Source: Isochrysis galbana (Eukaryota; Haptophyta; Isochrysidales; Isochrysidaceae). Taken from it: a stretch of DNA of 64,000 bases. Position numbers and translations under genes: made by a program. Below the pieces are notes generated by a model that was given only the letters and a program-made list of their open reading frames with translations, ran no database searches and was not told the origin of the DNA. Each line of letters begins with the position of its first letter. The first letter of the stretch is position 1. The stretch lies in contig CM030931.1 in NCBI GenBank assembly GCA_018136815.1, forward strand, positions 3,339,801-3,403,800. Reading direction: 5' to 3'. Shown here in pieces: positions 8,993 through 19,116 of the stretch.

Positions 8993-10921
8993 GCAGGCCC
9001 GGGTGAAGCGTCATCAATCCCGGCCCTCGACGAAGCAAACCGTGGCTAGCGTACGCACTAAAGCCTCAGGCGAGTCAAAGAACGAGACTTCCTCGTCCCA
9101 GAAGACCGCTTCGACCACGGACATGGTCGCCGCCGTGCAGGCAGCCGTCCAAGCCACCGTGGCGGAAGCTCTTCGCGGACAGGGACACTCGCCTGCTTCG
9201 AAGCCTGATTATCGGGCTGCTGCACCGCCGGCAAGTTACCACTCCAACTCGCCGTTGCCGGCTATACTGACCGATCCACCGGGTCGAAAGGGAGGCTCGT
9301 CTCGGCCGCCCAGCCGTCGCTGCGATCCGCCGGCGAACGGCCAAGGGCTACCGCCCGATTTGGGCGTATCCCGGTGGACGCCCCGAGCTTTGGAATCGGG
9401 CCCGAGCCCGTCTTCTGGGCCGTAGCAGGCTATGCCAAGCACCCAAGGGTCTCGGCGGCGCTAGCGAAGTGCCGACCGGCCGATAATTCAATGGAAACTC
9501 CACGGACGGACGATATCATAGGGGAATCACCGAATGGACGAACGAAAACGGCTGTGCCTTCTGCGCTTTCCGACCTCAAGCTCCTCCTGGCACTCCATCC
9601 AGCGAAGCCTGGAAATATGGACGGGAGACGGTGCTCACAACCCCGTCATCTGTCAGCCATATATCCGCTTTCTGTGTGAGGCTGGCTGCGGAGAGTGCGG
9701 ATCGGACGAGCACATTCATAAGCTTCTTCGCTCGATGGTCCGGGTTAAGCCTCAGTAGGGGTCCGGCGGGGTCCCCGTCCTTCAAACCCTGGCGGAGAAC
9801 ATCGCGGGCGGTGGCCTGAACGCCACCACCACCATCCCGATCCGATCCCTACGCCGCTTGGGGAGAAGAGCTGTCGACGCGGCGATTCTCCCCCTGTCTC
9901 TAGCTCTATTCAGTCCTCGACGGTGGGAGCCGCCTCGCCGGCTGAAGCCCCGCCGAACGGCTATCTCGGAAGCCGGAGTCGACACTTGACCGGGCTCCTG
10001 GAAACAGGTTTGCCCCGGAGATAGTCGCGACCCGACTCTCCGAAATTCGTGTACGTCTACAAGTTTTCTATTACTCCGCACGCTATTAGGATGTTAGGGG
10101 CCGATTCTCGCTCGCTGCCCCTCTTGGAATCTATTTCTACGGATACTATGCTGTCTTCGGTTTCTTCTAATTCTCCTAGGTCTTTCGACGCATCTTCATC
10201 CCTGGATTCATCCCCCGACGGCCCTGCCCAAGGGGGTGGGCTAGGTGGATCCGACGCGTCTTCGGTCTCTTCGTTTCGTAAACAGTCAGTTGTAAAGCCC
10301 TCGAGGGCTGTCGATTCGGTATCATCTTCTGCTCTAGGTTCTATGGATAGGTCCGACGTGGCCGCTGCCGCGTCCGAAAACGTTGTTGCTGCTTTACCTG
10401 TTTCTGCTCTTTCCCGGCGGGACCCCACTGGAGACCTCTCTCCCAAGGGCCATAGCCGGAGCCGCTCTGCGGACGAATTGTCGTTGTCTACCGTAGGTTC
10501 TCGTGCAGTGGAGGCGGAGACTTGTGCCTCCTCCTCACCTCTCTCCCCGCTTCGTTATATTTCTCCGTCATCGTGTTCATTCTCTCGTCTCGAAGTTGCA
10601 CCTGTTCTCGTTTCTGACCTGGTTCCGACCCGGAAGGGTCGGCTTCCGGGGTCGATGAAGTTGAAGGTTCCAAGGGAGCTGCGGCTTTCCGCGCTCACGC
10701 CGTGGTCACCCCAGACTCGGGAGACGCAGGGGCCGTCGATTACGATCTCTCGTCGCGCCCCACACGGACGCCGGCGTCTCCTCTTTCTCTCGGCTCTCCG
10801 GAGGATCCCTGTTCCAGGGATCGCCCGCCGGAGCCAACCCCTTCAGGTCTAGCCCACCGAAACTTCAGGGCGACGACCCCTCCCCCTGAATTCTACTGCC
10901 GAGGCCATCCACCGGATCGCC
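8993..10921 (+). pseudogene. Right-contig copy of Gag C-terminus and Pol start, with homopolymer indels (duplicate of 2345-4280)
   Basis: Same sequence as 2345-4280 with single-base indels near 9382, 9412, 9518, 9620, 9814, 9950, 9990, 10064, 10627, 10842 and 10879. They split the Gag tail and the start of Pol into short frames. They stop before 10922, after which the two copies agree until about 13940. The error-rich part lies at the beginning of the right contig, mirroring the error-rich end of the left contig. Confidence 0.8.
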
Positions 10922-13900
10922 GTGGTTGGTTGTTCCTCGGCCGCCAAGTCTACTGAAGCTGCCCGCGCCCCTACGCGCGAGCTCCAAATGTTAGCCGCCT
11001 CCCGTGCCCGGGCTAGCGGTTCCTCCGTCATCTTGCCCCGCCATCTCGCCGAAGCTGCTCTAGCCTTGCGGCGGCCGCACGCGAGCACTCATTCATCACC
11101 CTCTGCCGTACTGCCGACGCATTTTGACGAGCTTTGCGCTGAGTTAGCGGCGATCCACGACGCCGTGACGTTCGACGCGGCCGAGGGGATTCCTCCACCC
11201 CGCGTTCTAGTCGTCGGTGAAGCTAGCGGGGTCGTGTCTTCGATGTTCCTACTCGCCGGAGCGCACGTCGCGACGTGCGATTTACGACCGTCGGAGATCG
11301 ACTACATTCCCCACTTCTGCGGAGATGCTCTTCACATTCAAAACCTCGGTTGGGACCTCGTGGTTGCGCATCCGCCGTGCACGTATGTGTCGGCGGTGAG
11401 TTGCCAGTGGCTCGATCGGGAGCCGGGACGACGCCAGGCTCTCGAATCCGCCGCTAGAGTCTTCCTCGCCATGGCAAGCGCCGACGCGCCTTTCGTTGCC
11501 GTCGAAAATCCTCGAATGCACGCGGAAGCCTCTGCCTTAGTCGGGGGGTTGCGACCGCGGCAGTTTGTGCAGCCGTGGCAGCACGGCACGGGCCATCAAA
11601 AAGCAACTGGCCTGTACCTGACGGCTTCACTCCCGTCCTTGCAGCCTTCGAAGATTGTCGAGGGACGTCTATCCGCTATGGCGGATCTATCGCCGTCGCC
11701 CCACCGTGGCGCCCTTCGCAGCCGCACCTATGTGGGCATTGCCGGTGCAATGGCGGCCCAGTGGATGCCGGTCTTGCGCCGTTATGCGCGCGAAGCCAAG
11801 GCGTCGCGTTCGCTCGACTTCACGGTGGACTGGGCAATTTCCCAAGCAGCTGCCAGCTTGAGAGAACGCCCTTCGCTTTGCTCGACCGGTTTCGAGCTGG
11901 CTGAGCCGAGGACGGCTCTGGCTCGTTTCATGGAGGGGAGAGGCGAAGCAGCTTCTAGCTCTCACCTCACGCCTCCCAGCGGTTCGCCAGTGTCTGATTC
12001 GGTTGTCGTGATCCCGGACGCAGGCCCCGTTGCCGATGCTTCTCGCCTGCTTCATCAGGAGGACTCGGAAACAAACGTATCGCAAGACGAGGCCGAGGCG
12101 GAAGGAGACCGCTTCCTGCCGTGGGAGTGGCCCATAGAGGACCGCTCTACAACGCCAGGCCCTCCAAACACGGTGAAGAAGCGCCGCAGCAAGTGGCAGG
12201 TCTTCGACCGTGATGTAATTTCGGGGGTCCATCGGTGGCAGGATGTCACGCCTTCCATCGCCCAAGAAATCGCTGAGCAAGCGGCAGCTGCGGAGCCGTC
12301 GGAACCTCCCATCTTGTCTCGACTGGGCTCTCAAGGCATCAATGCACTATCTCCGAGCGCCTCCTTCACGGCTGGCGACGAGGGAGTGGCCGAACTGACC
12401 AATTCGTTCGTAGCCGAAAGGCCACTCGAAACCTGGGATGTCGGGCCCGACTCGGGAGAAGATGACACGCCCGAGATGCCAGAACACCGGAGCATGCAGA
12501 CCCTCGAGACCAAGCCCTCCGACGCCGCCGAAGGAGAGGATACTCCACGGGCACTGTATTGCGATGGGGCTACCGCTAGGGGCCTCAGTGCGGCCGGATT
12601 TTCCGAGTTGTCGAAGCTTCCGAAGACAGACTTGCAGAAGTCCCTGGAGAAGGAATGGTCACGCCAAATGGATCAACCTCGGCATCCGACGGACCGTCGA
12701 GGGCTAGGCTATGATGGCGTGCCTAACCCCTCTAGTTCAGCAAAGGCATCCCCACGCTCCTCGATACCATTCGTGCCGCAGACGGTGGCCGCCGCTATCG
12801 AGCGAGTGCCCCACGTCGATGAATCTTCTCCGTCCAGGCTAGCCTCCAATCCAACCACCCTGTCACCCGGAGCCGGAACCTCACTTCCGGTGGAATCTAT
12901 CGCGGACACTCCGCCGCCGCTCTACCCTCGTCACTGCCTCTATGTCCGCGATCTCGTGGTCTGCCGTGCCGATGGCGACCGCGCAGCTCAAGGGTTCGTT
13001 CTCCCGGACGTTGCCCTCACGGTGAACAGCACCCTGGCTGACACTGGAGCGGGCCCGTCAGTAATCACCACTGCTCTTCTCGATCGACTACCTGAAGACG
13101 CTTGCGTCGAACGCGTATCGGACGCTACCGTCCCCAACCTACATGGGCCGGACGGCCTTCCTCTCATCACTAGGGGCCGGGCTAGCCTCGTCTTCTCCTT
13201 GTCCGGTCGCCTCTTCCGTCATTCGTTCGCGGTCATCGAAGGAAACGCGATGCTTCTGCTCGGGAACGATTTTTTGGCCGCCCACTCCGCTACCATTTCT
13301 CTCGACGCCGCGAGCTCGGAAGGAAGCCTCCGCCTCCGTCCGGCCTCTGGCGATTCAGAAGACTCTTCAAGAGTCCTTTCCGAATGTGTAGTCAGAGTTT
13401 CCACGGCGCCGCCCCCAGTCGCGGACGCCGGCTTCGTCGGAGCTATCTCGATGTCACCCGGTCAGCCGCTGACTGTCGACTTTCTGGAGAGGTCGACGGC
13501 AACACGAGAGATCCCGGCTGGATCGGAGGGTGAGGCTGCTGCTGATGCTAGGCAGCCACTCTATACACCTCTCTTTGAGTCTGCCGACGAGTTTGCGGCC
13601 AAAGCTCCGGCGTCTACCTCGTCCGAATATCTTCTCTACACGGAGCAAGCGGTGACGATTCCTGCCTTCCACCGCGCAACCATCTGGGTCAGGGTTCCGC
13701 TAGCTCTCCGAGATCATTCGGACTGCGCGATGCTGGTCGACCGCCTACCAAATCGCGAGGCTCTCGATTCGTCCCCTCTCGTAATGCCCACGGTGGTCAC
13801 GCCCACGGACGATCACCGCATCGCGGTGACGATCGTCCACACCGGAGTCGATGCGCTGACCCTGCCGTCTCTGCATCCGATAGCTTCGCTCCAGGTGCGT

Positions 13901-16900
13901 TTCAAGTTGCACCGGGGCTGGACTCCGAATGGAAGCGAGGGGGATGGTGACCCTGTCACCGCGCTGAGCGAGGAGCAACGATCTCTACTCGACTCAGCCA
14001 CCATCGATCCAGACCGGCTTCTTTCCGACGATCAACGAGAAGAAGTACGCCAACTCTTGGCCCGGCGCATCAAAGCTTTCGCGTTGCACCCGGGGGCTCC
14101 AAACCATACGCACGTTCTCGAGGTGGAGTTGCCACTCAACCCCGGCGCTGTTCCTCACCGGCACGCTCCGTCTAGAGTGGGCCGCGCAGGCGAGCTCATC
14201 ATAGAAGAGGAGGTAGCCAAGATGGAAGCCGCCGGCATTATTCGCAAGTCAAATTCGGCTTGGGCTTCCCGAGTAGTCCTGGTCAGCAAGAAAGATGGCT
14301 CCGTTCGATTCTGCGTGGACTACCGCGACACGAACGCCAAGCTACGCGTCGAGGATAGCCCTCTACCCCTCATTGTGGAGGCTATCGATAGGCTAGCGTC
14401 CGGCCAAGGGCCGCTCAGTTCTCTCTTTTTATGTACTCTCGATTTAGCCTCTGGTTTTTGGGGCATCCCGATCAAAGAATCGCACAAACATATCACCGCT
14501 TTCACTACCCACCGCGGCAAATACGAGTTCAACTATCTACCGTTCGGCATCCAATCAGGTCCCTCCTACATGTGCCGCTTGATGGACATCGTTCTCGGTG
14601 CGCTAGCGTGGGAGATCTGCATGCCTTACCTCGATGATGTGGGCATCTGGTCAACGGGCGTGGGTCCTTCCGAAGAGGCCAGGGCACAGGCTTCGTTCGA
14701 GCAAATGCTTCACCGGCTAGACCTCGTTCTCGAACGGCTAGAGTGGGCCGGTCTGACCTGCAAGATGTCCAAGTGTGTCTTCTTTGCCACCTCTACGGAG
14801 TACCTCGGTCACGTTGTCTCGAGGGAAGGTCTCAAGATGGACCCGAAGAAGGTCGCAGCTGTCGCCGACATCGACCCGTCATCCATCAACTCCTTGGAAG
14901 CGGTTCGATCTTTCCTCGGCCTTTGCTCCTACTATCGTCGATTCATTCGCCAATTCGCCGCTAAGGCTGCTCCTCTCACTGCCCTCACGCGGAAGGGCTG
15001 CGACGTGGCAAAGGAGTCCCAGTCCGAGGAGTGTCGCCGAGCTATCCAAGAGCTCAAGACAGCGATCACTTCGGAGCCCGTCTTGACTCCACCCAGGGAT
15101 GATCGGCCCTTCATCGTCAAGACCGATGGGGCTAGCAAGTTGGGTATCGCCGGCATCCTCTCGCAGCTAGGAGACGATAACCGTGAACGAGTCGTTGGGT
15201 ATTATGCTCGCAGTCTCACCTCGGCCGAACGCCATTGGACGGTGACCGAGATTGAGCTCTTGGCTGCCCTGGAATCAATCCGAAATTGGCGACCCTACCT
15301 TTGGGGGCGTCGGTTCAAGTTAGTCGTTGACCACTCTGCGCTGCGATGGCTGCATACCATGAAGGATCAAGTAGCCGGTGGGCCAGCCTCTCGGCTGACT
15401 CGGTGGGCTCTCAAGTTGGCTGAGTACCGGTTCGATGTCGAACATAAACCAGGAGCTGTTCATCAGGATGCTGACGGGCTGTCCCGGCTAGCATCCCTGG
15501 AGCCGGAACACGAAGATGAACCACTCGCCGGCCCAGCGCCGCTAGCGGTACGTGAGCCTAGCTCAGAGTCTCTAGCCGAGCATGAACGGTCTCATCCGGT
15601 GGCTGCCATCACGCGCTCCGTAGCTACGGCGCGAGGGCTTCAAGCTTTGGACCGATCTCGTCGTCGAGCCTCCGATTCCGGGCCCGCCATCCAGTCCAGT
15701 TATTTGGCCCCGGGTACGCCGACTTCCGAAGAGATGAGAGCGGCCCTGGCGGAAGATCCGTTCGTAGAGCCACTCCTGGGCTCAGGAGAGACGGCCAACC
15801 ACGAGCCATCAGGCCAAGGGTCGCCTCCGCCAGCCGCCGCCTCAGGCCCCATTGTCGAAGATGATTCGTGTTCCAGTCCTGTCGCTCCCGCTCCCGCTCC
15901 CGCTCAGCCATCCAAGATGTTTCGCCGTTTCGTCGTTCACGATGGGCTCGTCTACTATCGCACCGTTCCTGACTCCACCGACCCGGACTCGCTAGTGCTC
16001 TATGTTCCGCCCTCGTTGCGGTCTCGCTACCTCTTTGCCTACCACGATCGCTCCGGTCACCTTGGAGTTTCTCGTATGTCCGGTCTTCTTCGTACTCGGG
16101 TATACTGGCCGGGCATGTCTTCCGACGTTGCATCCTACGTCCGGGAATGCCACGAGTGCACCCTCGCCAAGCCGCTACCTAGGGCTCTAGCGTCGCCCTC
16201 CGGTCTCTCCGTGGGCACCTACCCCTTTGATGTGGTCTACTGCGACGTGCTCGCACTGGCTCCCACTCACAACTTCGTGCCTGGAGTCTCGGGTTACGAC
16301 AAGCTGGTCGTCTTCATCGACTCGCTCACTCGATGGATTGAGGCTGAGCCGTCGAATGGGGATCCCTCGTCGGAGGTGGCCTTGGACATGTTCATCCGCT
16401 TGATTGTGACGCGTTATGGAGTCCCTAGGCAGCTTCGAACCGACGCCGGTTCGAATCTATGTTCGGTTCTTGTTTCGCGTATTCTGGAGCTCACCGGGAC
16501 TGATTTGTCGAGTACAGAGCCGTACCGACATGAGGGTGTAGGCTTCGTCGAACGCGCTCAGCAAACGCTCATTCGTTTGATGCGCGCCTCGAACGAGGGT
16601 GGCAGCCATTGGGTCGACCATTTGCCGTTCCTACTCCTCTCGTTGAGGGCTTCTTCCGGTCGTGTTACCTCCCGGTCTCCAGCGTCTTTGATCTTTGGGC
16701 GTGAGCTGCGTCTGCCCGCTCAACTCTCTGATCCGAAGACCGTTTCGCCAACTGCTCTCGAGGCGGCGTCCGCCGACGTTCGCTCGTACGCATCCAGGCT
16801 CAATGCGAGCCTCCGCCTCTCTTGGTCCAGCGCTCTCGAGGCTACCCTAGCCGCTCAGGCTGAGTCAGTCCGTGACGCTACCATCAAGTCTCAAAGACCA

Positions 16901-17407
16901 GCTCGTTTCGAACCTGGGGATCGCGTCTGCATGCGATTACCAGGCCATGCCAACAAGTTGCAATTCATCTACTCGGGTCCCTACCGCGTCGTAGAGGCTC
17001 TGTCCGACACTAGGTACCGACTCCGTGATCTGGAGAACCGGTTAGTCAAGGAGGAGGTGCACATCTCGAACCTCCGGCCGTATCATACTTTCGTTGATGA
17101 AGAGCCGCTGGCTGACGACGAGTACATCGTTGAGAAGTTGCTCGATCGTCGTAGCCATGGCGATTCTACCGAGTACCTCGTGAAGTGGCGTGGCTATTCT
17201 CTTCGAGAAGCCACCTGGGAGCCTCGTTCCGAGTTGCTCCGTCGTTGTTCTGATTTGCTTGATGATTATGATCGCTCCGTCGAAGAGACTTGTCCAGAAG
17301 ATGTTGAGTCCCCGGAAGCAACTTCTTCGTCGGCCAGGGATACTCCTCTTCCTCCCGTTCTCGATGCGCCGTCTTCGCGCACTCGCTCCAGGCTCCACTC
17401 CCGTTGA
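10922..17407 (+). CDS. pol: Pol polyprotein of element A (methyltransferase-like, protease, RT, RNase H, integrase, chromodomain), 2161 intact codons
   Basis: Enzymatic polyprotein for reverse transcription and integration. Visible in order: methyltransferase-like domain (residues ~91-285); retropepsin DTGA (13040-13051, residue 707); RT with the conserved core VDYRDTN and catalytic YLDD (14627-14638, residue 1236); RNase H beginning near VKTDGASKLG (15118); integrase HHCC zinc-binding region (16041-16160). The integrase core has catalytic Asp at 16244, Asp at 16442 and Glu at 16550, giving D-x65-D-x35-E. A chromodomain (17116-17260, EYLVKWRGYS and TWEP) could direct integration to modified histones. 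The coordinates start where the frame becomes clean in this contig; the true Pol begins right after the Gag amber codon and would be about 2550 residues. A Pro/Ala insert (APAPAPAQPS) separates RNase H from integrase. Stop TGA 17405-17407. Confidence 0.93.
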   Translation: MVGCSSAAKSTEAARAPTRELQMLAASRARASGSSVILPRHLAEAALALRRPHASTHSSPSAVLPTHFDELCAELAAIHDAVTFDAAEGIPPPRVLVVGEASGVVSSMFLLAGAHVATCDLRPSEIDYIPHFCGDALHIQNLGWDLVVAHPPCTYVSAVSCQWLDREPGRRQALESAARVFLAMASADAPFVAVENPRMHAEASALVGGLRPRQFVQPWQHGTGHQKATGLYLTASLPSLQPSKIVEGRLSAMADLSPSPHRGALRSRTYVGIAGAMAAQWMPVLRRYAREAKASRSLDFTVDWAISQAAASLRERPSLCSTGFELAEPRTALARFMEGRGEAASSSHLTPPSGSPVSDSVVVIPDAGPVADASRLLHQEDSETNVSQDEAEAEGDRFLPWEWPIEDRSTTPGPPNTVKKRRSKWQVFDRDVISGVHRWQDVTPSIAQEIAEQAAAAEPSEPPILSRLGSQGINALSPSASFTAGDEGVAELTNSFVAERPLETWDVGPDSGEDDTPEMPEHRSMQTLETKPSDAAEGEDTPRALYCDGATARGLSAAGFSELSKLPKTDLQKSLEKEWSRQMDQPRHPTDRRGLGYDGVPNPSSSAKASPRSSIPFVPQTVAAAIERVPHVDESSPSRLASNPTTLSPGAGTSLPVESIADTPPPLYPRHCLYVRDLVVCRADGDRAAQGFVLPDVALTVNSTLADTGAGPSVITTALLDRLPEDACVERVSDATVPNLHGPDGLPLITRGRASLVFSLSGRLFRHSFAVIEGNAMLLLGNDFLAAHSATISLDAASSEGSLRLRPASGDSEDSSRVLSECVVRVSTAPPPVADAGFVGAISMSPGQPLTVDFLERSTATREIPAGSEGEAAADARQPLYTPLFESADEFAAKAPASTSSEYLLYTEQAVTIPAFHRATIWVRVPLALRDHSDCAMLVDRLPNREALDSSPLVMPTVVTPTDDHRIAVTIVHTGVDALTLPSLHPIASLQVRFKLHRGWTPNGSEGDGDPVTALSEEQRSLLDSATIDPDRLLSDDQREEVRQLLARRIKAFALHPGAPNHTHVLEVELPLNPGAVPHRHAPSRVGRAGELIIEEEVAKMEAAGIIRKSNSAWASRVVLVSKKDGSVRFCVDYRDTNAKLRVEDSPLPLIVEAIDRLASGQGPLSSLFLCTLDLASGFWGIPIKESHKHITAFTTHRGKYEFNYLPFGIQSGPSYMCRLMDIVLGALAWEICMPYLDDVGIWSTGVGPSEEARAQASFEQMLHRLDLVLERLEWAGLTCKMSKCVFFATSTEYLGHVVSREGLKMDPKKVAAVADIDPSSINSLEAVRSFLGLCSYYRRFIRQFAAKAAPLTALTRKGCDVAKESQSEECRRAIQELKTAITSEPVLTPPRDDRPFIVKTDGASKLGIAGILSQLGDDNRERVVGYYARSLTSAERHWTVTEIELLAALESIRNWRPYLWGRRFKLVVDHSALRWLHTMKDQVAGGPASRLTRWALKLAEYRFDVEHKPGAVHQDADGLSRLASLEPEHEDEPLAGPAPLAVREPSSESLAEHERSHPVAAITRSVATARGLQALDRSRRRASDSGPAIQSSYLAPGTPTSEEMRAALAEDPFVEPLLGSGETANHEPSGQGSPPPAAASGPIVEDDSCSSPVAPAPAPAQPSKMFRRFVVHDGLVYYRTVPDSTDPDSLVLYVPPSLRSRYLFAYHDRSGHLGVSRMSGLLRTRVYWPGMSSDVASYVRECHECTLAKPLPRALASPSGLSVGTYPFDVVYCDVLALAPTHNFVPGVSGYDKLVVFIDSLTRWIEAEPSNGDPSSEVALDMFIRLIVTRYGVPRQLRTDAGSNLCSVLVSRILELTGTDLSSTEPYRHEGVGFVERAQQTLIRLMRASNEGGSHWVDHLPFLLLSLRASSGRVTSRSPASLIFGRELRLPAQLSDPKTVSPTALEAASADVRSYASRLNASLRLSWSSALEATLAAQAESVRDATIKSQRPARFEPGDRVCMRLPGHANKLQFIYSGPYRVVEALSDTRYRLRDLENRLVKEEVHISNLRPYHTFVDEEPLADDEYIVEKLLDRRSHGDSTEYLVKWRGYSLREATWEPRSELLRRCSDLLDDYDRSVEETCPEDVESPEATSSSARDTPLPPVLDAPSSRTRSRLHSR
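11192..11776 (+). other. Methyltransferase-like domain inside Pol (phage-type cytosine-methyltransferase family)
   Basis: About 195 residues between Gag and the protease. They start with a nucleotide/SAM-binding-like strand-loop (VLVVGEASG), then CDLRPSE, then HPPCTYVS with the candidate catalytic Cys at 11378-11380. ENP follows at 11504-11512, then QPWQHGTGHQKATGLYL and a tail RSRTYVGIAGAMAAQW. This order and these motifs match a family common in phages and bacteria, usually annotated as DNA cytosine methyltransferase; PPC and ENP stand in for C5-methyltransferase motifs IV (PC) and VI (ENV). The same domain is at 4551-5135 in the left contig. Family membership is judged from motif pattern only; activity is not shown. 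It is not a normal part of Ty3/gypsy Pol. Confidence 0.72.
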
Positions 17408-17784
17408 TCCCATGTCTTGGGTAAGGGACCCGTCCCTCTAGGCTAGCCCCACGCCTCGGCTAGGGCTCCGAGTTCAAGAGCGAATCATGGAGGTGCTGAA
17501 CGCGTGCTGCCTGCGCTCTACACCCGGCGCAACACCCGAGCAAAGCTCCTGTAAAAGGGAGAAGTGGGTGGGGCAGTGCGTACGAAAGAGGCCGCCGCGT
17601 TAAGCCGCCGATTTCGTGCTCGCTTTGGATCCAAAGGGTGTTCTTGTCTCCACGTTTCGCTCGCTATGTTCCGTTGCTTCTTGTTCCGATTCTGACCTCT
17701 GGTCAGCCCAAGTTCCAGGTTCCAGGTCTCTGTTTCCAAGTTCACCGCTCGACATCGGGAGACGTCTCGATCTTAGTCGGGGGG
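17408..17784 (+). other. 3' internal non-coding region of element A with short polypurine tract
   Basis: Between the Pol stop and the 3' LTR. A run of six G (17779-17784) abuts the LTR and is the best polypurine-tract candidate for plus-strand priming; a longer purine stretch lies at 17553-17564. Bases 17610-17620 (GATTTCGTGCT) are the exact reverse complement of the candidate PBS at 528-538. No coding sequence is evident. Confidence 0.5.
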
Positions 17785-19116
17785 TGTCGCATTCATCCTA
17801 GATGATGCGATTTCCAGGCTCTTGTTTCCAGGTCCTTCGCCGTGCGGCCACACGGTGAAGCTCAGGTACATCTAGGTTGGTAGGGTTCGTCCCTAGCGAT
17901 CTAGAATTCGAGTTCTTGTTTCGTTCCTTCTAGCCTGTTTGTCAGGTCTAGATTCCAGGTTTCCTCCTTTCGGGTAATCTTGACCCAAAGGAGCCAGGTC
18001 GCCTGTCACTCGCTGCGCGCTTGTCTCAGGCTCTCGAGTTACCTTGTGAAGGCTTGTTTAGCTTCTTGCAAGGCTTGTCGTTTCTTGTTGGGTTCCGGTT
18101 CTTTCTTGGGACCTGCTGACTTTCGTTGTTGTCCAGGCCTGTTCTTCGTAGGTTCTGCTTGGCCTGGTTAGGGTTTCGTTGAATCCCCGCGTTCGGCGTT
18201 TGGCGTTCGTCTTGGCGTTCGGAAATTTCCTCTCACATTCCCTAGGTCCGCTACCCTTGGCTTGTAGGTCCTTGCTTCTTTCTTCTCGGTCAAGGTGTTT
18301 GGCGAGCGAGTCGGTTGCTCTATCCGCTCGAGATTTGAGGTTTAATTTGCCATCTCCCCTTGGAGATCGGTGTAGGTTCGCTTCCTAGGTGAGGGAATCT
18401 TTCCCCTTGATGCAAGCTACATGCAAGCCTTGGCCCCTTTGGTGTTTCTTCCCCTTGGTTGCTACTCAGGGTTGTTCGTTAGAAGCGTCTAGAAGGTTCA
18501 CGCTCAACGGCAAGATTTCCTCTGTCGTGAAGACATCTCGTTGCGATCTGTATCCAAAGTGATCGCCGTGGTCGCGCGACATGACGCTCCCCTTCGGACT
18601 CTCCGCTACGTGGGGAAGTTACAACGGAGACACGCTCCGGCCGTCGCTGCGGAGTCTCTCTCTCTCTCTCGCTCTCTCTCTCCGTCTCTCGCGACGTGTT
18701 TGAGTTATCGGTGATTTGGGGTCGCGGTTGCTTGATAATTTGCTTTGTTTGGGTGAATGATTCCGGTGTGTTCGTGAGTCGGTGTATCCTGTTGTTCTCA
18801 GCTTCGTTGTCCGTCGTTGTTCGCTGCGTCGCTGCACTCAAGCAGCTTAGGCTCCCTCCCTGAGGGAAGAGTTCTTTGTAGGTCTAACAATCTCTTACAA
18901 CCCATCACACTAGGGCCGCTAGGAGCGCCTCGCCGCCCCACAGCCCTTCGTTCGCCGTTCGTTCCCCGTCCAGACACCCAAATGGGGTTGCCCGACCCAG
19001 TCCAGAATTTCATTCACCCGACTCCCGGTGGGGAGGAGGGCCAAAGCGCCGCGCTAGCCGCCGGTGCTGCTCGCGACGGAGTGGCTCAGAGCCCTCCGGC
19101 TCCGCTCGACTCGACA
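17785..19116 (+). repeat. 3' LTR of element A (1332 bp)
   Basis: Starts TGTCGCATTC and ends ACTCGACA, so the ends are TGTCG...CGACA, the same terminal inverted repeat as the element B LTRs, whose boundaries are fixed by a target duplication. Just inside the start is a small palindrome (TCGCATTCATC / GATGATGCGA), again as in element B. It contains a CT-rich tract and, at 18982, the Gag ATG followed by 45 codons. The left boundary rests on analogy with element B because the 5' LTR start is outside the window. Confidence 0.75.

Larger units (their letters stand above)
1..19116 (+). mobile_element. Element A: Ty3/gypsy chromodomain LTR retrotransposon (chromovirus-like), left end outside window
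   Basis: The order is LTR - Gag - amber stop - methyltransferase-like domain - protease - RT - RNase H - integrase - chromodomain - LTR, which is Ty3/gypsy order with a C-terminal chromodomain as in chromoviruses. The visible part of the 5' LTR (1-527) appears identical to 18590-19116 of the 3' LTR, and the longest Pol frame is intact for 2161 codons, so the insertion looks recent. The annotated span is inflated: 2345-8892 and 8993-15532 are the same sequence on either side of a 100-N gap. Without that overlap the internal region is about 10.6 kb and, with two 1332-bp LTRs, the element is about 13.3 kb. The expected 5-bp target duplication next to the 3' LTR is AGGGG (19117-19121); its left partner lies outside the window. 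Confidence 0.95.

Noticed and set aside
2345-15532. Two tandem retrotransposon copies or a nested insertion
   Set aside because: The copies differ only by homopolymer indels clustered at the contig ends around a 100-N gap; an overlap of unmerged contigs explains this better.
17553-17564. Start of the 3' LTR after the purine tract AAAAGGGAGAAG
   Set aside because: The TGTCGCATTC start at 17785 matches the verified start of element B LTRs (TGTCG plus a small palindrome) and pairs with the CGACA end; 17565 has no such support.
17610-17620. Tf1-type self-priming with the transcript 5' end
   Set aside because: The complementary site lies upstream of the 3' LTR and so would not be the 5' end of the transcript; kept only as a long-range pairing observation.
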